64,000 nucleotides of DNA, from assembly GCA_965199185.1 (NCBI GenBank), contig CBDAQW010000007.1:1-64000 (forward strand), given 5' to 3'. The stretch is from Endozoicomonas sp965199185 (GTDB lineage: Bacteria; Pseudomonadota; Gammaproteobacteria; Pseudomonadales; Endozoicomonadaceae). Positions 37,042 through 45,453 of the stretch are shown piece by piece. The notes below the pieces were generated by a model, which worked only from the letters and a program-made list of their open reading frames with translations, ran no database searches and was not told the origin of the DNA. The first letter of the stretch is position 1; every line of letters starts with the position of its first letter. Both the position numbers and the translations under genes were made by a program.

Positions 37042-37413
37042 GTGAGCTTCTCCTTTGGCCGCGAACTGCGGCTATGCTCCGCGGCTGATTTCAAGCAGGT
37101 GTTCGATAAAACGGATATCAAGGTGTCTTGCCGACAGCTCCTGATCCTGGCAAAGGTGAATGAAGCTGAAAGTCCCAGACTGGGACTGGTTGTCGCCAAA
37201 AAGAATATTCGTACAGCCACTGGCCGTAACAGGGCCAAGCGGCATATCCGGGAAACCTTTCGCCTGAAACAGGCTGAGATAGGAGGTCTGGATATTGTCG
37301 TTCTGGTTCGCAAGGGTTTTGGTGAACTCGAAGACAGCGAACTGAACAGGCTGCTGGCCAAACAGTGGATAAAACTGCGCCAGCGTCTGGGGGAATGGAA
37401 ATCATCGGTCTGA
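37042..37413 (+). CDS. rnpA: Ribonuclease P protein component
   Basis: Protein cofactor of RNase P for tRNA 5' maturation; 123 residues starting at GTG 37042 (MSFSFGRELRLCSAADFKQVF). The family signature PRLGLVVAKKNIRTATGRNRAKRHIRETFR (about residues 49-78; the RNR core is GRNRAKRHIRE) is intact. It lies 15 bp after rpmH. Unlike many bacteria, where yidD overlaps or abuts rnpA, a 206-bp spacer follows. Confidence 0.97.
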   Translation: MSFSFGRELRLCSAADFKQVFDKTDIKVSCRQLLILAKVNEAESPRLGLVVAKKNIRTATGRNRAKRHIRETFRLKQAEIGGLDIVVLVRKGFGELEDSELNRLLAKQWIKLRQRLGEWKSSV

Positions 37414-37502
37414 TAGCATGACTGAATTGTCAGGCTGTTAGCGATGCCATTCTTGTTGTGAATCAGTTACAGATCAAACCTGAACGAAGTTGCCGAAGTG
37501 AG

Positions 37503-37533
37503 TGACAGGAAAGTGGTGTGTATCTCTTCCTGT
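37503..37533 (+). terminator. Hairpin in the rnpA-yidD spacer
   Basis: Stem GACAGGAA/TTCCTGTC with a 15-nt loop, in the 206-bp gap between rnpA and yidD. It has no following T-run, so it may be an RNA-processing or attenuation structure rather than a terminator. Confidence 0.35.
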
Positions 37534-37619
37534 CCAGCTCTCCAGAATAATGCTCAGAAGCTTTCGTTCCAGATTCTATTTCTATTTAAGAAATCTCTGA
37601 CCTGCTGCAGGCACCGTAA

Positions 37620-37877
37620 ATGGTCTCAATAGCAAGTATCCCAAGGTTGCTGGCAACTGGGATAATCAAAGTGTACCGATACGCTATCAGCCCGATGATG
37701 GGCAGGCGCTGTCGTTTCTATCCTTCTTGCTCTGCCTATAGCCTGGAAGCTTTAGATCGTCATGGTTTTCTGAAAGGTAGCAAGCTGACCTTGCTACGAC
37801 TGCTCCGCTGCCATCCCTGGCATCCAGGAGGATTTGACCCGGTACCGGAACAACCCTCTGGTAAGGATCGGACCTAA
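37620..37877 (+). CDS. yidD: Membrane protein insertion efficiency factor YidD
   Basis: Small (85 residues) inner-membrane-associated protein that aids YidC-dependent insertion. The diagnostic core is IIKVYRYAISPMMGRRCRFYPSCSAYSLEAL followed by LLRCHPWHPGGFDPVP (residues about 15-75), with the three conserved cysteines. It lies 44 bp upstream of yidC. The start at ATG 37620 gives a normal N-terminus, though the Shine-Dalgarno is weak. Confidence 0.95.
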   Translation: MVSIASIPRLLATGIIKVYRYAISPMMGRRCRFYPSCSAYSLEALDRHGFLKGSKLTLLRLLRCHPWHPGGFDPVPEQPSGKDRT

Positions 37878-37921
37878 TCAGACAATCGTATTCACCCAAC
37901 TGAATGTGTGGCTCGGAACTC

Positions 37922-39580
37922 ATGGATTTCCAAAGAACACTCCTGATTGGTGCCATTGCTGTCGTCGGCGTTATGACGTTACAGCAATGGAACCAGGACT
38001 ACCCAGGCACGTCGAAGACGTCACCAGTAGTCAACTCTGTCTCGACCAGTAACACTGGCTCGGACATGCCTGTTATTGGCAATACTTCTTCAGCACCACA
38101 GACCGATAGCGAGGCTTTGCCTTCAGGCCAGCTTATCAATGTCAGCACGGACGCACTGAACATTCAGATCGATCCGGCCGGTGGCGATATCATCAGCCTT
38201 AACCTGCCTAAATACCCAGCCTGGTTACCGGAAGAAGGCGAACAGTCCGTTCCCTTTCAGCTGATGGTACAAAACCCGAACTGCAATACCGATAGCACTT
38301 GTGTATTTACTGCACAGAGCGCTCTGGTGAAGGCTGATGGGCCTGACGACAATAATCAGCGTGCGCTCTATAGCAGTGCTAAAACCACCTACACTCTGGC
38401 GGATGGTGATAATGAGCTGGTTATTGATCTTACCAGCAGTAACGACGATGTGGATATCATCAAGCGGTACACACTGGCGAGAGACAGTTATGAAATCAAG
38501 CTGAATTATCTGATTACTAACCACTCCGACAGAGAGTTCCGTGATCAGTTTTATGCTCAGTTGAAGCGAGATAACTCTAAAGACCCTAGTCAGGCCAATT
38601 CTAAAGCGCCAATGAACACCTATCTCGGTGGTGCTGTGCGCTCAAGTGATGAGCCATACAGTAAGATTGATTTCTCTGATTTCAGCAAGAAATTCAATCA
38701 GCGGGTCGATGGTGGTTATGCTGCCATTTTGCAGCATTACTTCGTGACCGCCTGGATTCCAGCTCAGAATCAATCACATCAGTACTACACCAATGAGAGT
38801 AGGGATGGTTACAACTTCATCGGTTTTTATGATGATGCTGTTGTGGTTAAGCCGGGTGAAACAGCCAGTATTGAATCAATTCTCTATGCCGGACCTAAAG
38901 ATCAGGATCACCTGAAGACTCTGGCTGAAGGTCTGGAGCTGACCGTTGATTACGGTATGCTCTGGTTCCTGGCTCAACCCTTGTTTGCCCTGCTGACATT
39001 TATCCACAGTTTGTTGGGTAACTGGGGCTGGTCCATCATCCTGCTGACTGTGTTTGTTAAAGCGATTTTCTATCCGCTGAATGCAACCAGCTTCCGTTCA
39101 ATGGCCAAGATGCGCAAACTCGGCCCTAAACTGCAACAGATGAAAGAGCAGTTTGGTGATGATCGGCAGAAGATGTCTCAGGCAATGATGGAGCTGTATA
39201 AGAAAGAGAAGGTCAACCCGATGGGGGGCTGCCTGCCTATTCTTGTTCAGATGCCGGTATTTATTGCGCTGTACTGGACTTTGCTGGAATCTGTCGAGTT
39301 GCGTCATGCGCCGTGGATTGGCTGGATAAACGATTTGTCTCAGATGGACCCTTACTTCATTCTGCCGCTGATCATGGGCGCTTCCATGTTCCTTCAGCAA
39401 ATGTTGAATCCAACACCTCCGGATCCTGTTCAGGCCAAGGTGATGAAACTGATGCCGGTCATCTTCACCGTGTTCTTCCTCTGGTTCCCTGCCGGACTGG
39501 TTCTGTACTGGGTAACCAACAACACGTTGTCGATTATTCAGCAGTATCTGATTACCAAGAAGATTGAAGCCGAAGGCTGA
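37922..39580 (+). CDS. yidC: Membrane protein insertase YidC
   Basis: Oxa1-family insertase, 552 residues. The ATG at 37922 (MDFQRTLLIGAIAVVGVMTL) begins the first membrane span; an upstream in-frame ATG at 37904 adds six unlikely residues. A large periplasmic beta-sandwich (about 60-340) is followed by five C-terminal spans, including LFALLTFIHSLLGNWGWSIILLT, PMGGCLPILVQMPVFIALYW and LMPVIFTVFFLWFPAGLVLYW, with the conserved positive face KAIFYPLNATSFRSMAKMRKL. A perfect DnaA box occurs inside at 39000-39008. Confidence 0.98.
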   Translation: MDFQRTLLIGAIAVVGVMTLQQWNQDYPGTSKTSPVVNSVSTSNTGSDMPVIGNTSSAPQTDSEALPSGQLINVSTDALNIQIDPAGGDIISLNLPKYPAWLPEEGEQSVPFQLMVQNPNCNTDSTCVFTAQSALVKADGPDDNNQRALYSSAKTTYTLADGDNELVIDLTSSNDDVDIIKRYTLARDSYEIKLNYLITNHSDREFRDQFYAQLKRDNSKDPSQANSKAPMNTYLGGAVRSSDEPYSKIDFSDFSKKFNQRVDGGYAAILQHYFVTAWIPAQNQSHQYYTNESRDGYNFIGFYDDAVVVKPGETASIESILYAGPKDQDHLKTLAEGLELTVDYGMLWFLAQPLFALLTFIHSLLGNWGWSIILLTVFVKAIFYPLNATSFRSMAKMRKLGPKLQQMKEQFGDDRQKMSQAMMELYKKEKVNPMGGCLPILVQMPVFIALYWTLLESVELRHAPWIGWINDLSQMDPYFILPLIMGASMFLQQMLNPTPPDPVQAKVMKLMPVIFTVFFLWFPAGLVLYWVTNNTLSIIQQYLITKKIEAEG

Positions 39581-39600
39581 TTCATTTTGAGTTATCAAAA

Positions 39601-39627
39601 AAAACGGATCTTATGGTCCGTTTTTTT
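39601..39627 (+). terminator. Intrinsic terminator after yidC
   Basis: AAAACGGA/TCCGTTTT stem with an 8-nt loop and a T-run, 20 bp past the yidC stop. Confidence 0.85.
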
Positions 39628-39696
39628 ATGTCTGTGGAAACTGGAACTGAGCGGTATTAGACTACGGCGTCATTTTCACCGGTTGAATTAGAAAAT

Positions 39697-41073
39697 ATGT
39701 CTGACCTTAGCGCCATTCATCAGGATACCATTGCCGCACAGGCGACTGCGCCTGGCAGAGGTGGGGTTGGGATCATCCGGGTATCGGGGGCGGATGCCCT
39801 GCGAATTGCCCGGGAAATCCTGCACATGGAGCCCAAACCTCGCTTCGCCCACTATGGTGCTTTTTTCGATGACAATGGTTCTGTGTTGGATGAGGGCATA
39901 GCACTCTACTTCCCTAACCCTAATTCTTTTACTGGCGAAGATGTACTGGAGCTTCAGGGGCACGGCGGTCCGGTGATTCTGGATTTACTGCTAAAACGCA
40001 TACTTGCCTTAGGCGTGCGTCAAGCGAATCCTGGTGAGTTTTCTGAGCGTGCTTTTCTGAATGATAAACTGGATTTGGCTCAGGCTGAGGCTATTGCTGA
40101 TCTTATCGACAGTACCTCTGAACAAGCAGCCCGTTCTGCATTACGTTCACTGCAGGGGGCATTTTCTGACAAAGTGAACGGTCTGGTTGAGTCGCTGGTT
40201 CAGCTGCGAATTTACGTCGAAGCGGCTATTGATTTTCCGGAAGAAGAGATCGACTTTCTGGCGGATGGCAAAGTCGCTGGTGATCTGGCTTCCATTGTTG
40301 AAGAATTGGCTGGTGTTATTCGAGAAGCGAATCAGGGTTCTATTCTTCGTGAAGGCATGAAAGTCGTGATTGCCGGTCGCCCAAATGCGGGGAAATCCAG
40401 CCTGATGAATGCACTGGCGGGCAAAGAGACCGCCATAGTCACCGATATTGCCGGTACTACTCGCGATGTCTTGCGAGAGCATATTCATATCGATGGGATG
40501 CCGCTTCATGTGATCGATACTGCTGGCTTGCGTGAAACCGATGATGTTGTGGAACAGATTGGTGTCGAGCGGGCATTTCGTGAAATTGAAGATGCGGATC
40601 GTGTGCTATTGATTGTGGATAGCTCCACTTCCACCTCTGAAGACCTCCACGACATCTGGCCTGAATTTGTCGATCGGTTACCATCCCGGAAAAAACTCAC
40701 TGTTATTCGCAATAAAATTGATCTGACCGATGAGCAGGCTGGCATAGATGCGTCAGGAGAGGTTCCGGTCATCAGGGTGTGTGCAACAAGCCAGTCGGGC
40801 TTAAATGAGCTGAGAGAGCATCTGAAAGCCTGTATGGGCTTTGAAGGCGCAATGGAGGGAGGTTTCTCTGCCCGTCGTCGTCACATGGATGCGTTACGTC
40901 GTGCCGGAGAGCATCTGCATAACGGTGGTTTACAACTGGAGCATATGGGCGCAGGCGAGCTTCTGGCAGAAGACTTACGTCATGCTCAGAAAGTACTGGG
41001 AGAAATTACCGGCGAGTTTTCCAGCGATGACCTTTTGGGAAGAATCTTCTCATCTTTCTGCATTGGTAAGTAA
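39697..41073 (+). CDS. mnmE: tRNA-modifying GTPase MnmE (TrmE)
   Basis: With MnmG forms the complex that adds cmnm5 groups to wobble U34 of tRNAs. The 458 residues show an N-terminal THF-binding domain (TIAAQATAPGRGGVGIIRVSG, HGGPVILDLLL, ANPGEFSERAFLNDKLDL), the G domain inserted in helices with GRPNAGKSSLMNALAG (P-loop, about residues 223-238), DIAGTTRD and DTAGLRE, and the C-terminal FCIGK with the catalytic Cys. Its partner mnmG lies about 4.4 kb downstream, separated by the fbp genes. Confidence 0.99.
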   Translation: MSDLSAIHQDTIAAQATAPGRGGVGIIRVSGADALRIAREILHMEPKPRFAHYGAFFDDNGSVLDEGIALYFPNPNSFTGEDVLELQGHGGPVILDLLLKRILALGVRQANPGEFSERAFLNDKLDLAQAEAIADLIDSTSEQAARSALRSLQGAFSDKVNGLVESLVQLRIYVEAAIDFPEEEIDFLADGKVAGDLASIVEELAGVIREANQGSILREGMKVVIAGRPNAGKSSLMNALAGKETAIVTDIAGTTRDVLREHIHIDGMPLHVIDTAGLRETDDVVEQIGVERAFREIEDADRVLLIVDSSTSTSEDLHDIWPEFVDRLPSRKKLTVIRNKIDLTDEQAGIDASGEVPVIRVCATSQSGLNELREHLKACMGFEGAMEGGFSARRRHMDALRRAGEHLHNGGLQLEHMGAGELLAEDLRHAQKVLGEITGEFSSDDLLGRIFSSFCIGK

Positions 41074-41089
41074 AATTGGATAAATTGGT

Positions 41090-41115
41090 CGGCTTCCCCC
41101 TGATGGTAGAAGCCG
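41090..41115. terminator. Hairpin between mnmE and fbpC
   Basis: CGGCTTC/GAAGCCG stem with a 12-nt loop in the 92-bp gap between the converging mnmE and fbpC genes. No strong T-run on either side. Confidence 0.45.
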
Positions 41116-41165
41116 GCACTGTATTCAAAAAAGTGGTCAAAAAAAGTGTTCAAAAACGCGTAAAA

Positions 41166-42242
41166 TCAAACAGCCAACCCTTCAGCATCAAACAAAACCA
41201 AATCATGCTCCCTGACCCTGAGACTAACCTCTGCGCCTTCCTGAACCGGATTATTATGCTCCGAGACCATTTGATATGAGGTCTGACCAATATCAACCTG
41301 TAATTCACTACGCAGCGCACGCCCAACAAACTGTTGTCGCTTTACTCTGGCAAAAGGTGCAGACTTATCAACAACTTCCGAAATATCAAGCATCTGTGGA
41401 CGAATAAAGATTTCCACAGAATCCCCTATATTTCCTTGGATTTCCCGTGTTGATAACACTGTGCCTAAAGGTGTGGATACTTCTCTGCTGCCCTTGATTT
41501 CAGCAGTCAGAGAGCTTCCTGCTCCGAGAAAATCAGCAATAAAACGATTCACAGGCTGATGGTATAACTCATAGGCACTGCCTTGCTGCATAATGCCACC
41601 CTGCCCCATGACGGCGATTCTGTCAGCGAAAGCAAAACCTTCTTCCCGGCTGTGGGTAACAAACAAGGCAGCAACTTTCTGCTGCCTGAGGATATCGCGT
41701 ATCTCTCTAACCAGATGATGACGTACCTGACTGTCGATGTTGGAAAATGGTTCATCTAACAATAAAAGAGAGGGTTTGTTTGCCAGTGCCCTGGCAATGG
41801 CGACACGCTGTTGTTGTCCACCGGACAGTGCATGTGGATAACGTTTATCCAGTCCGTGCAGGTTAACTAGAACCAGCATTTCCTGAACACGCTCCTTTCG
41901 CTGTGCTGTGGATAAATGCTGGAGTCCGAAAGCGATATTATCGTATACCGTCAGATGTGGAAAAAGCGCATAGTCCTGAAAGATCATCCCAATCCCACGC
42001 TGTTCAGGAGGTGTCACGGCTATGGATGAACTCACTTCTTTCTCGTGCAGACTGATAACGCCTTCCTGAGGAGGGATTAAACCGGCAATCGCTTTTAACA
42101 AAGTAGTTTTTCCACAGCCACTGCGCCCAAGCAAGCAGATGATCTCGCCATCATTTATACACAGGTTAAGCCCGGACAATATCGGGGCTGCTTTGTTGTC
42201 GTTATATCCACAGACAAGACCAGAAACATTAAGGGCTGTCAT
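41166..42242 (-). CDS. fbpC: Ferric iron ABC transporter ATP-binding protein
   Basis: ATPase of 358 residues with Walker A LLGRSGCGKTTLLKAIAG (about 38-55), Q-loop MIFQDYALFPHLTVYDNIAFG, signature ALSGGQQQRVAIARAL, Walker B LLLLDEPFSNID, switch FVTHSREE and a C-terminal TOBE-type domain. This is the FbpC/AfuC pattern. Its start overlaps the end of fbpB by 14 bp. Two perfect DnaA boxes lie inside (41833-41841 and 41907-41915). Substrate assignment rests on the adjacent FbpA. Confidence 0.92.
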   Translation of the reverse strand: MTALNVSGLVCGYNDNKAAPILSGLNLCINDGEIICLLGRSGCGKTTLLKAIAGLIPPQEGVISLHEKEVSSSIAVTPPEQRGIGMIFQDYALFPHLTVYDNIAFGLQHLSTAQRKERVQEMLVLVNLHGLDKRYPHALSGGQQQRVAIARALANKPSLLLLDEPFSNIDSQVRHHLVREIRDILRQQKVAALFVTHSREEGFAFADRIAVMGQGGIMQQGSAYELYHQPVNRFIADFLGAGSSLTAEIKGSREVSTPLGTVLSTREIQGNIGDSVEIFIRPQMLDISEVVDKSAPFARVKRQQFVGRALRSELQVDIGQTSYQMVSEHNNPVQEGAEVSLRVREHDLVLFDAEGLAV

Positions 42243-43875
42243 TTTGGGATTGTCCTTCCAGTGAGCGGTTCAACATAATCAGCGGTATCAGGCCTACCAG
42301 TACGAGGACCAGCGCAGCCAGTGCAGCGTATTCCAGTTTTTCATCAGAGACATACTGAAAAACCCAGGTTGCCAGTGTTTCAAAGTTAAAAGGGCGTAGC
42401 AGCAAAGCGGCTGGTAACTCTTTCATGCATTCGATAAAAACCAGCAAAGCACCAGCAAGCAGGCCTTTGCGAACCAAAGGAATATGAACTCTACGTGCCA
42501 TATCGGCTGTATCAGAACCAAGCGTTCTGCTCGCCATATCCAGTGAGGGTGATACTCGACCAAGACTGGATTCCACACTACCCATTGCTACCGCAGAAAA
42601 GCGAATAACGTAGGCGAAGATAATGGCAAAAACAGAGCCACTAAAAATCAAGCCTACTTGGGTAATTTCAAGATGAGTGAGCAGGTTATTCAGTCCATGA
42701 TCCAGTAGCACCAAAGGAATCAAAACACCAATGGCCAAAACATTCCCTGGTAGCGCATAACCAGCGGAAATCAGCTTTGCCGGGATTTTTGCAGTAGTGG
42801 TATTTTTCAGTCGCTGATAGATACCCAGAAACAGAGCAATGGTACAGGCAATTAATGCAGCAGAGCTGGATATGACCAGACTGTTAACGCCGTATTCAAA
42901 CAGCTCTGCCGTCCAGGTCTGCTCGACGTAGGTGAACAGGTATTGCAGAAGAATAATGGATGGCAGAAGAAAACCCAGAAAAACCAGCATCCAGCACCAG
43001 CCTGTGGCCAGCCATTTTTTAAATCCGTCTAGCTTGAAGGTTTCTTTTGATTCCTGCCCCGTGTTTTTCTGATAAAGCTGTAATCGACGGCGGCTGTACT
43101 TTTCGGCGCTGATTAGTAGCAGAACAACCAGCAACATAAGTGCAGAAATTTTGGCAGCGGCATTGAGACTGCCATAGCCTAGCCAGGTGTCGTAGACAGC
43201 CGTGGTCAGCGATGGAATAGCAAAATAACTGACGGTAGCAAAATCACCAAGAGTCTCCATGCCCATCAATGCAATGCCGGTGATGATGGCTGGGCGAGCC
43301 ATCGGTAAGGATACTCTGACAAAACTTCGCCAGGGCGAACAACCCAGCAACCGGCTAGCAAGCACCTGACTTTGAGCTTGCTCCATAAAAGCTGTTCTGG
43401 CTAACAGGTACAGATAGGGGTAAAGCACTAGCGAGAGAACCAGTATGGCGCCACCCATACTCCGAATTTCCGGGAAGTGGTAATCAGCCGCCGATTCCCA
43501 GCCAGTCAATGCCCGTAAAAAACGTTGGATGGGACCAGCGTATTCCAGTAAGTCCGTGTAAATATAAGCCACAACATAAGATGGCATGGCGAGAGGTAGA
43601 ACCAATAACCACTGTAACTGTTTTTTACCAGGTATATTACAGTTAGCGATTATCCATGCAGCTGGTACAGCAAGAATAAAACCTAATAGCCCAACGCCGG
43701 TAATCAGAGTGATTGAGTTGAAAATATAATCCGGGAGAACGGTGCGCCATAAATGTGAAAAAAGCGCTTCGGCAGGACCGAGAGCTTCGATGACCAGTGA
43801 AATAACTGGGGCAAATAACAGAAGAGCCAGCAGCCAGCTGCCAGCTCTCCAGAACACAGAAAGGTGATGATTCAT
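42229..43875 (-). CDS. fbpB: Ferric iron ABC transporter permease (fused two-domain)
   Basis: Inner-membrane permease of 548 residues in which two binding-protein-dependent transport modules are fused, about 12 membrane spans in all, as in FbpB/SfuB. The first EAA-type loop is around SQVLASRLLGCSPWRSFVRVSLPMARPA; the second around LDMASRTLGSDTADMARRVHIPLVRKG. Start at ATG 43875, 3 bp after the fbpA stop. It forms fbpABC with the genes either side. Confidence 0.92.
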   Translation of the reverse strand: MNHHLSVFWRAGSWLLALLLFAPVISLVIEALGPAEALFSHLWRTVLPDYIFNSITLITGVGLLGFILAVPAAWIIANCNIPGKKQLQWLLVLPLAMPSYVVAYIYTDLLEYAGPIQRFLRALTGWESAADYHFPEIRSMGGAILVLSLVLYPYLYLLARTAFMEQAQSQVLASRLLGCSPWRSFVRVSLPMARPAIITGIALMGMETLGDFATVSYFAIPSLTTAVYDTWLGYGSLNAAAKISALMLLVVLLLISAEKYSRRRLQLYQKNTGQESKETFKLDGFKKWLATGWCWMLVFLGFLLPSIILLQYLFTYVEQTWTAELFEYGVNSLVISSSAALIACTIALFLGIYQRLKNTTTAKIPAKLISAGYALPGNVLAIGVLIPLVLLDHGLNNLLTHLEITQVGLIFSGSVFAIIFAYVIRFSAVAMGSVESSLGRVSPSLDMASRTLGSDTADMARRVHIPLVRKGLLAGALLVFIECMKELPAALLLRPFNFETLATWVFQYVSDEKLEYAALAALVLVLVGLIPLIMLNRSLEGQSQNDSP

Positions 43876-43878
43876 TGT

Positions 43879-44892
43879 TTACAGATCGAACTTAACTTCA
43901 TCCAGTAGCTTCAGAGCTTTGCTGCGATTAGCCGCTATCACGTTAATTGGCAGCGGATCCGCTTTGAAATCTCCCCATGAGGCGACAATTTCAGAAGGTT
44001 GTACGGCCGGATTGATTGGGTACTCCATGTTATCGCTGGCATAAATAGCCTGAGCTTGCTCACCGGACAGGTATTCCATCAGCTTCAGAGCATTCTCTTT
44101 GTTCGGTGCGTGTTTGGTTAATACCATGCCACTGACGTTAACATGAGCCCCCTTTTCCTGTTGGTTCGGGAAGTTGATATATACAGAGTCTGCCCAGGCT
44201 TTCTGTTCACTGTCCTTGAGCATCTTACCGAAGTAATAGCTATTACCCAGAGATACATCGCACACACCTTCTTTGATGGCTTTAACCTGAGCCCGGTCAT
44301 TCCCCTGTGGACGACGGGCAAGGTTAGCCTTTACACCTTCCAGCCAGGCTTTGGCTTCAGCTTCACCTTGATGAGCAATGATGGAAGAAACCAAAGCGAC
44401 ATTGTAAGGGTGTTTACCACTGCGAGTACAAATTTTGCCTTTGAATTCAGGTTTTGCAAGGTCAGTATAAGTGATGTTTTCAGGCTTATCTGAACGTTTA
44501 CTGCTGTAGATATTGCGTACACGAGTGGTCAGAGCAAACCACTGGTTGTCTTTATCGCGATATTGCGCAGGGATATTACTCTGAAGTGTTTCACTCTCCA
44601 CTGGTTGTGCGAGACCACGATTAACAATATCTGTCAGGCGACTGATATCTACCGTCAGAACCAGGTCAGCTGGGCTTAGTTCACCTTCTCGTTCAAGACG
44701 TTCTGCCAGCCCTTTTTTAGCAAACACAACATTCACCTTGATACCGGTTTCTTTTTTGAAATCTTCCAGCATGGGTTCGATCAGAAATGGCTGGCGATAA
44801 GAGTAAATATTGATCTCTTCATCAGCAAGAACTGATTCTGTTGAAAGAACCAGTGCGATAGCAGCAAACGCTGTAGTGAACCGTCTTTTCAT
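43879..44892 (-). CDS. fbpA: Periplasmic ferric iron-binding protein
   Basis: Family 1 solute-binding protein of 337 residues with a signal peptide (MKRRFTTAFAAIALVLSTESVLA, cleavage near residue 23). INIYSYRQPFLIEPMLEDFKKETGIKVNVVF, ADLVLTVDISRLTDIV, KGKICTRSGKHPYNVAL and GNSYYFGKML are typical of Fe3+-binding transferrin-like proteins; the tyrosines of NSYYFG are the usual iron ligands. A Fur-box-like site lies 24 bp upstream of the start, so iron repression is likely. First gene of fbpABC, which sits between mnmE and mnmG. Confidence 0.93.
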   Translation of the reverse strand: MKRRFTTAFAAIALVLSTESVLADEEINIYSYRQPFLIEPMLEDFKKETGIKVNVVFAKKGLAERLEREGELSPADLVLTVDISRLTDIVNRGLAQPVESETLQSNIPAQYRDKDNQWFALTTRVRNIYSSKRSDKPENITYTDLAKPEFKGKICTRSGKHPYNVALVSSIIAHQGEAEAKAWLEGVKANLARRPQGNDRAQVKAIKEGVCDVSLGNSYYFGKMLKDSEQKAWADSVYINFPNQQEKGAHVNVSGMVLTKHAPNKENALKLMEYLSGEQAQAIYASDNMEYPINPAVQPSEIVASWGDFKADPLPINVIAANRSKALKLLDEVKFDL

Positions 44893-44915
44893 TTTTTATA
44901 AGTCACTTTATTGCA

Positions 44916-44934
44916 AATAGTAATAATTATCGTT
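44916..44934 (-). promoter_or_regulatory. Fur-box-like operator of fbpABC
   Basis: On the minus strand AACGATAATTATTACTATT; the core GATAAT-T-ATTA fits the 7-1-7 inverted repeat TGATAATNATTATCA with a few mismatches. It lies just upstream of the iron-transport gene fbpA. Confidence 0.65.
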
Positions 44935-45453
44935 TGCGGATTTTACATACATTCGTACCAGAAACAACTCACACTTTGTACGGATATTTGTTTTTTTGTG
45001 CAGTGATCTGGTTGTGAATTAAGGTAAGTATTTCCAGTGGATTAGTTGTGGGTAAATGTGGATAAGTATTGTTTTTATTACAATAAGCTCACAAGTTAAT
45101 GAGAGCTTTTCCATAAGAAATTAACAGGGTTATTATGGTAAAAATAATTTGCTATTAGTGAGTTATATCATTATATCCACAGAAATTGATGACGTAATAA
45201 TAATAATTAAGAAGGCTTAAAAGGTTGATAAGTGCAGTGAATAAGTTTCCAGTTAAGCTTCTTGGGGGATAACTCATGGGTTAACAAGACCAATTCCGGT
45301 AAACCAATTTTCAGCGTTAAATCCGATTGGCTGTTGTGGATAGTTCTCACATCCGCTTCAGAACTACCTTATCCAAATCAAGGTCACACTCCTGGTTCAA
45401 GGGTGTATACTTGCCTGCTTTGTATTCAAACCAGCTAAGACAGGTAACAGACT
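44935..45453. other. DnaA-box-rich, A/T-rich spacer upstream of mnmG
   Basis: A 519-bp region with no gene. DnaA-box matches: TTACCCACA at 45047-45055 (-), perfect TTATCCACA at 45057-45065 (-), ATATCCACA at 45173-45181 (+), CTATCCACA at 45335-45343 (-) and TTATCCAAA at 45369-45377 (+). The stretch 45061-45230 is strongly A/T-rich. This is origin-like architecture; in enterobacteria and vibrios the functional oriC is next to mnmG. It also carries the mnmG promoter and the promoter of the divergent fbpA. Confidence 0.6.
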
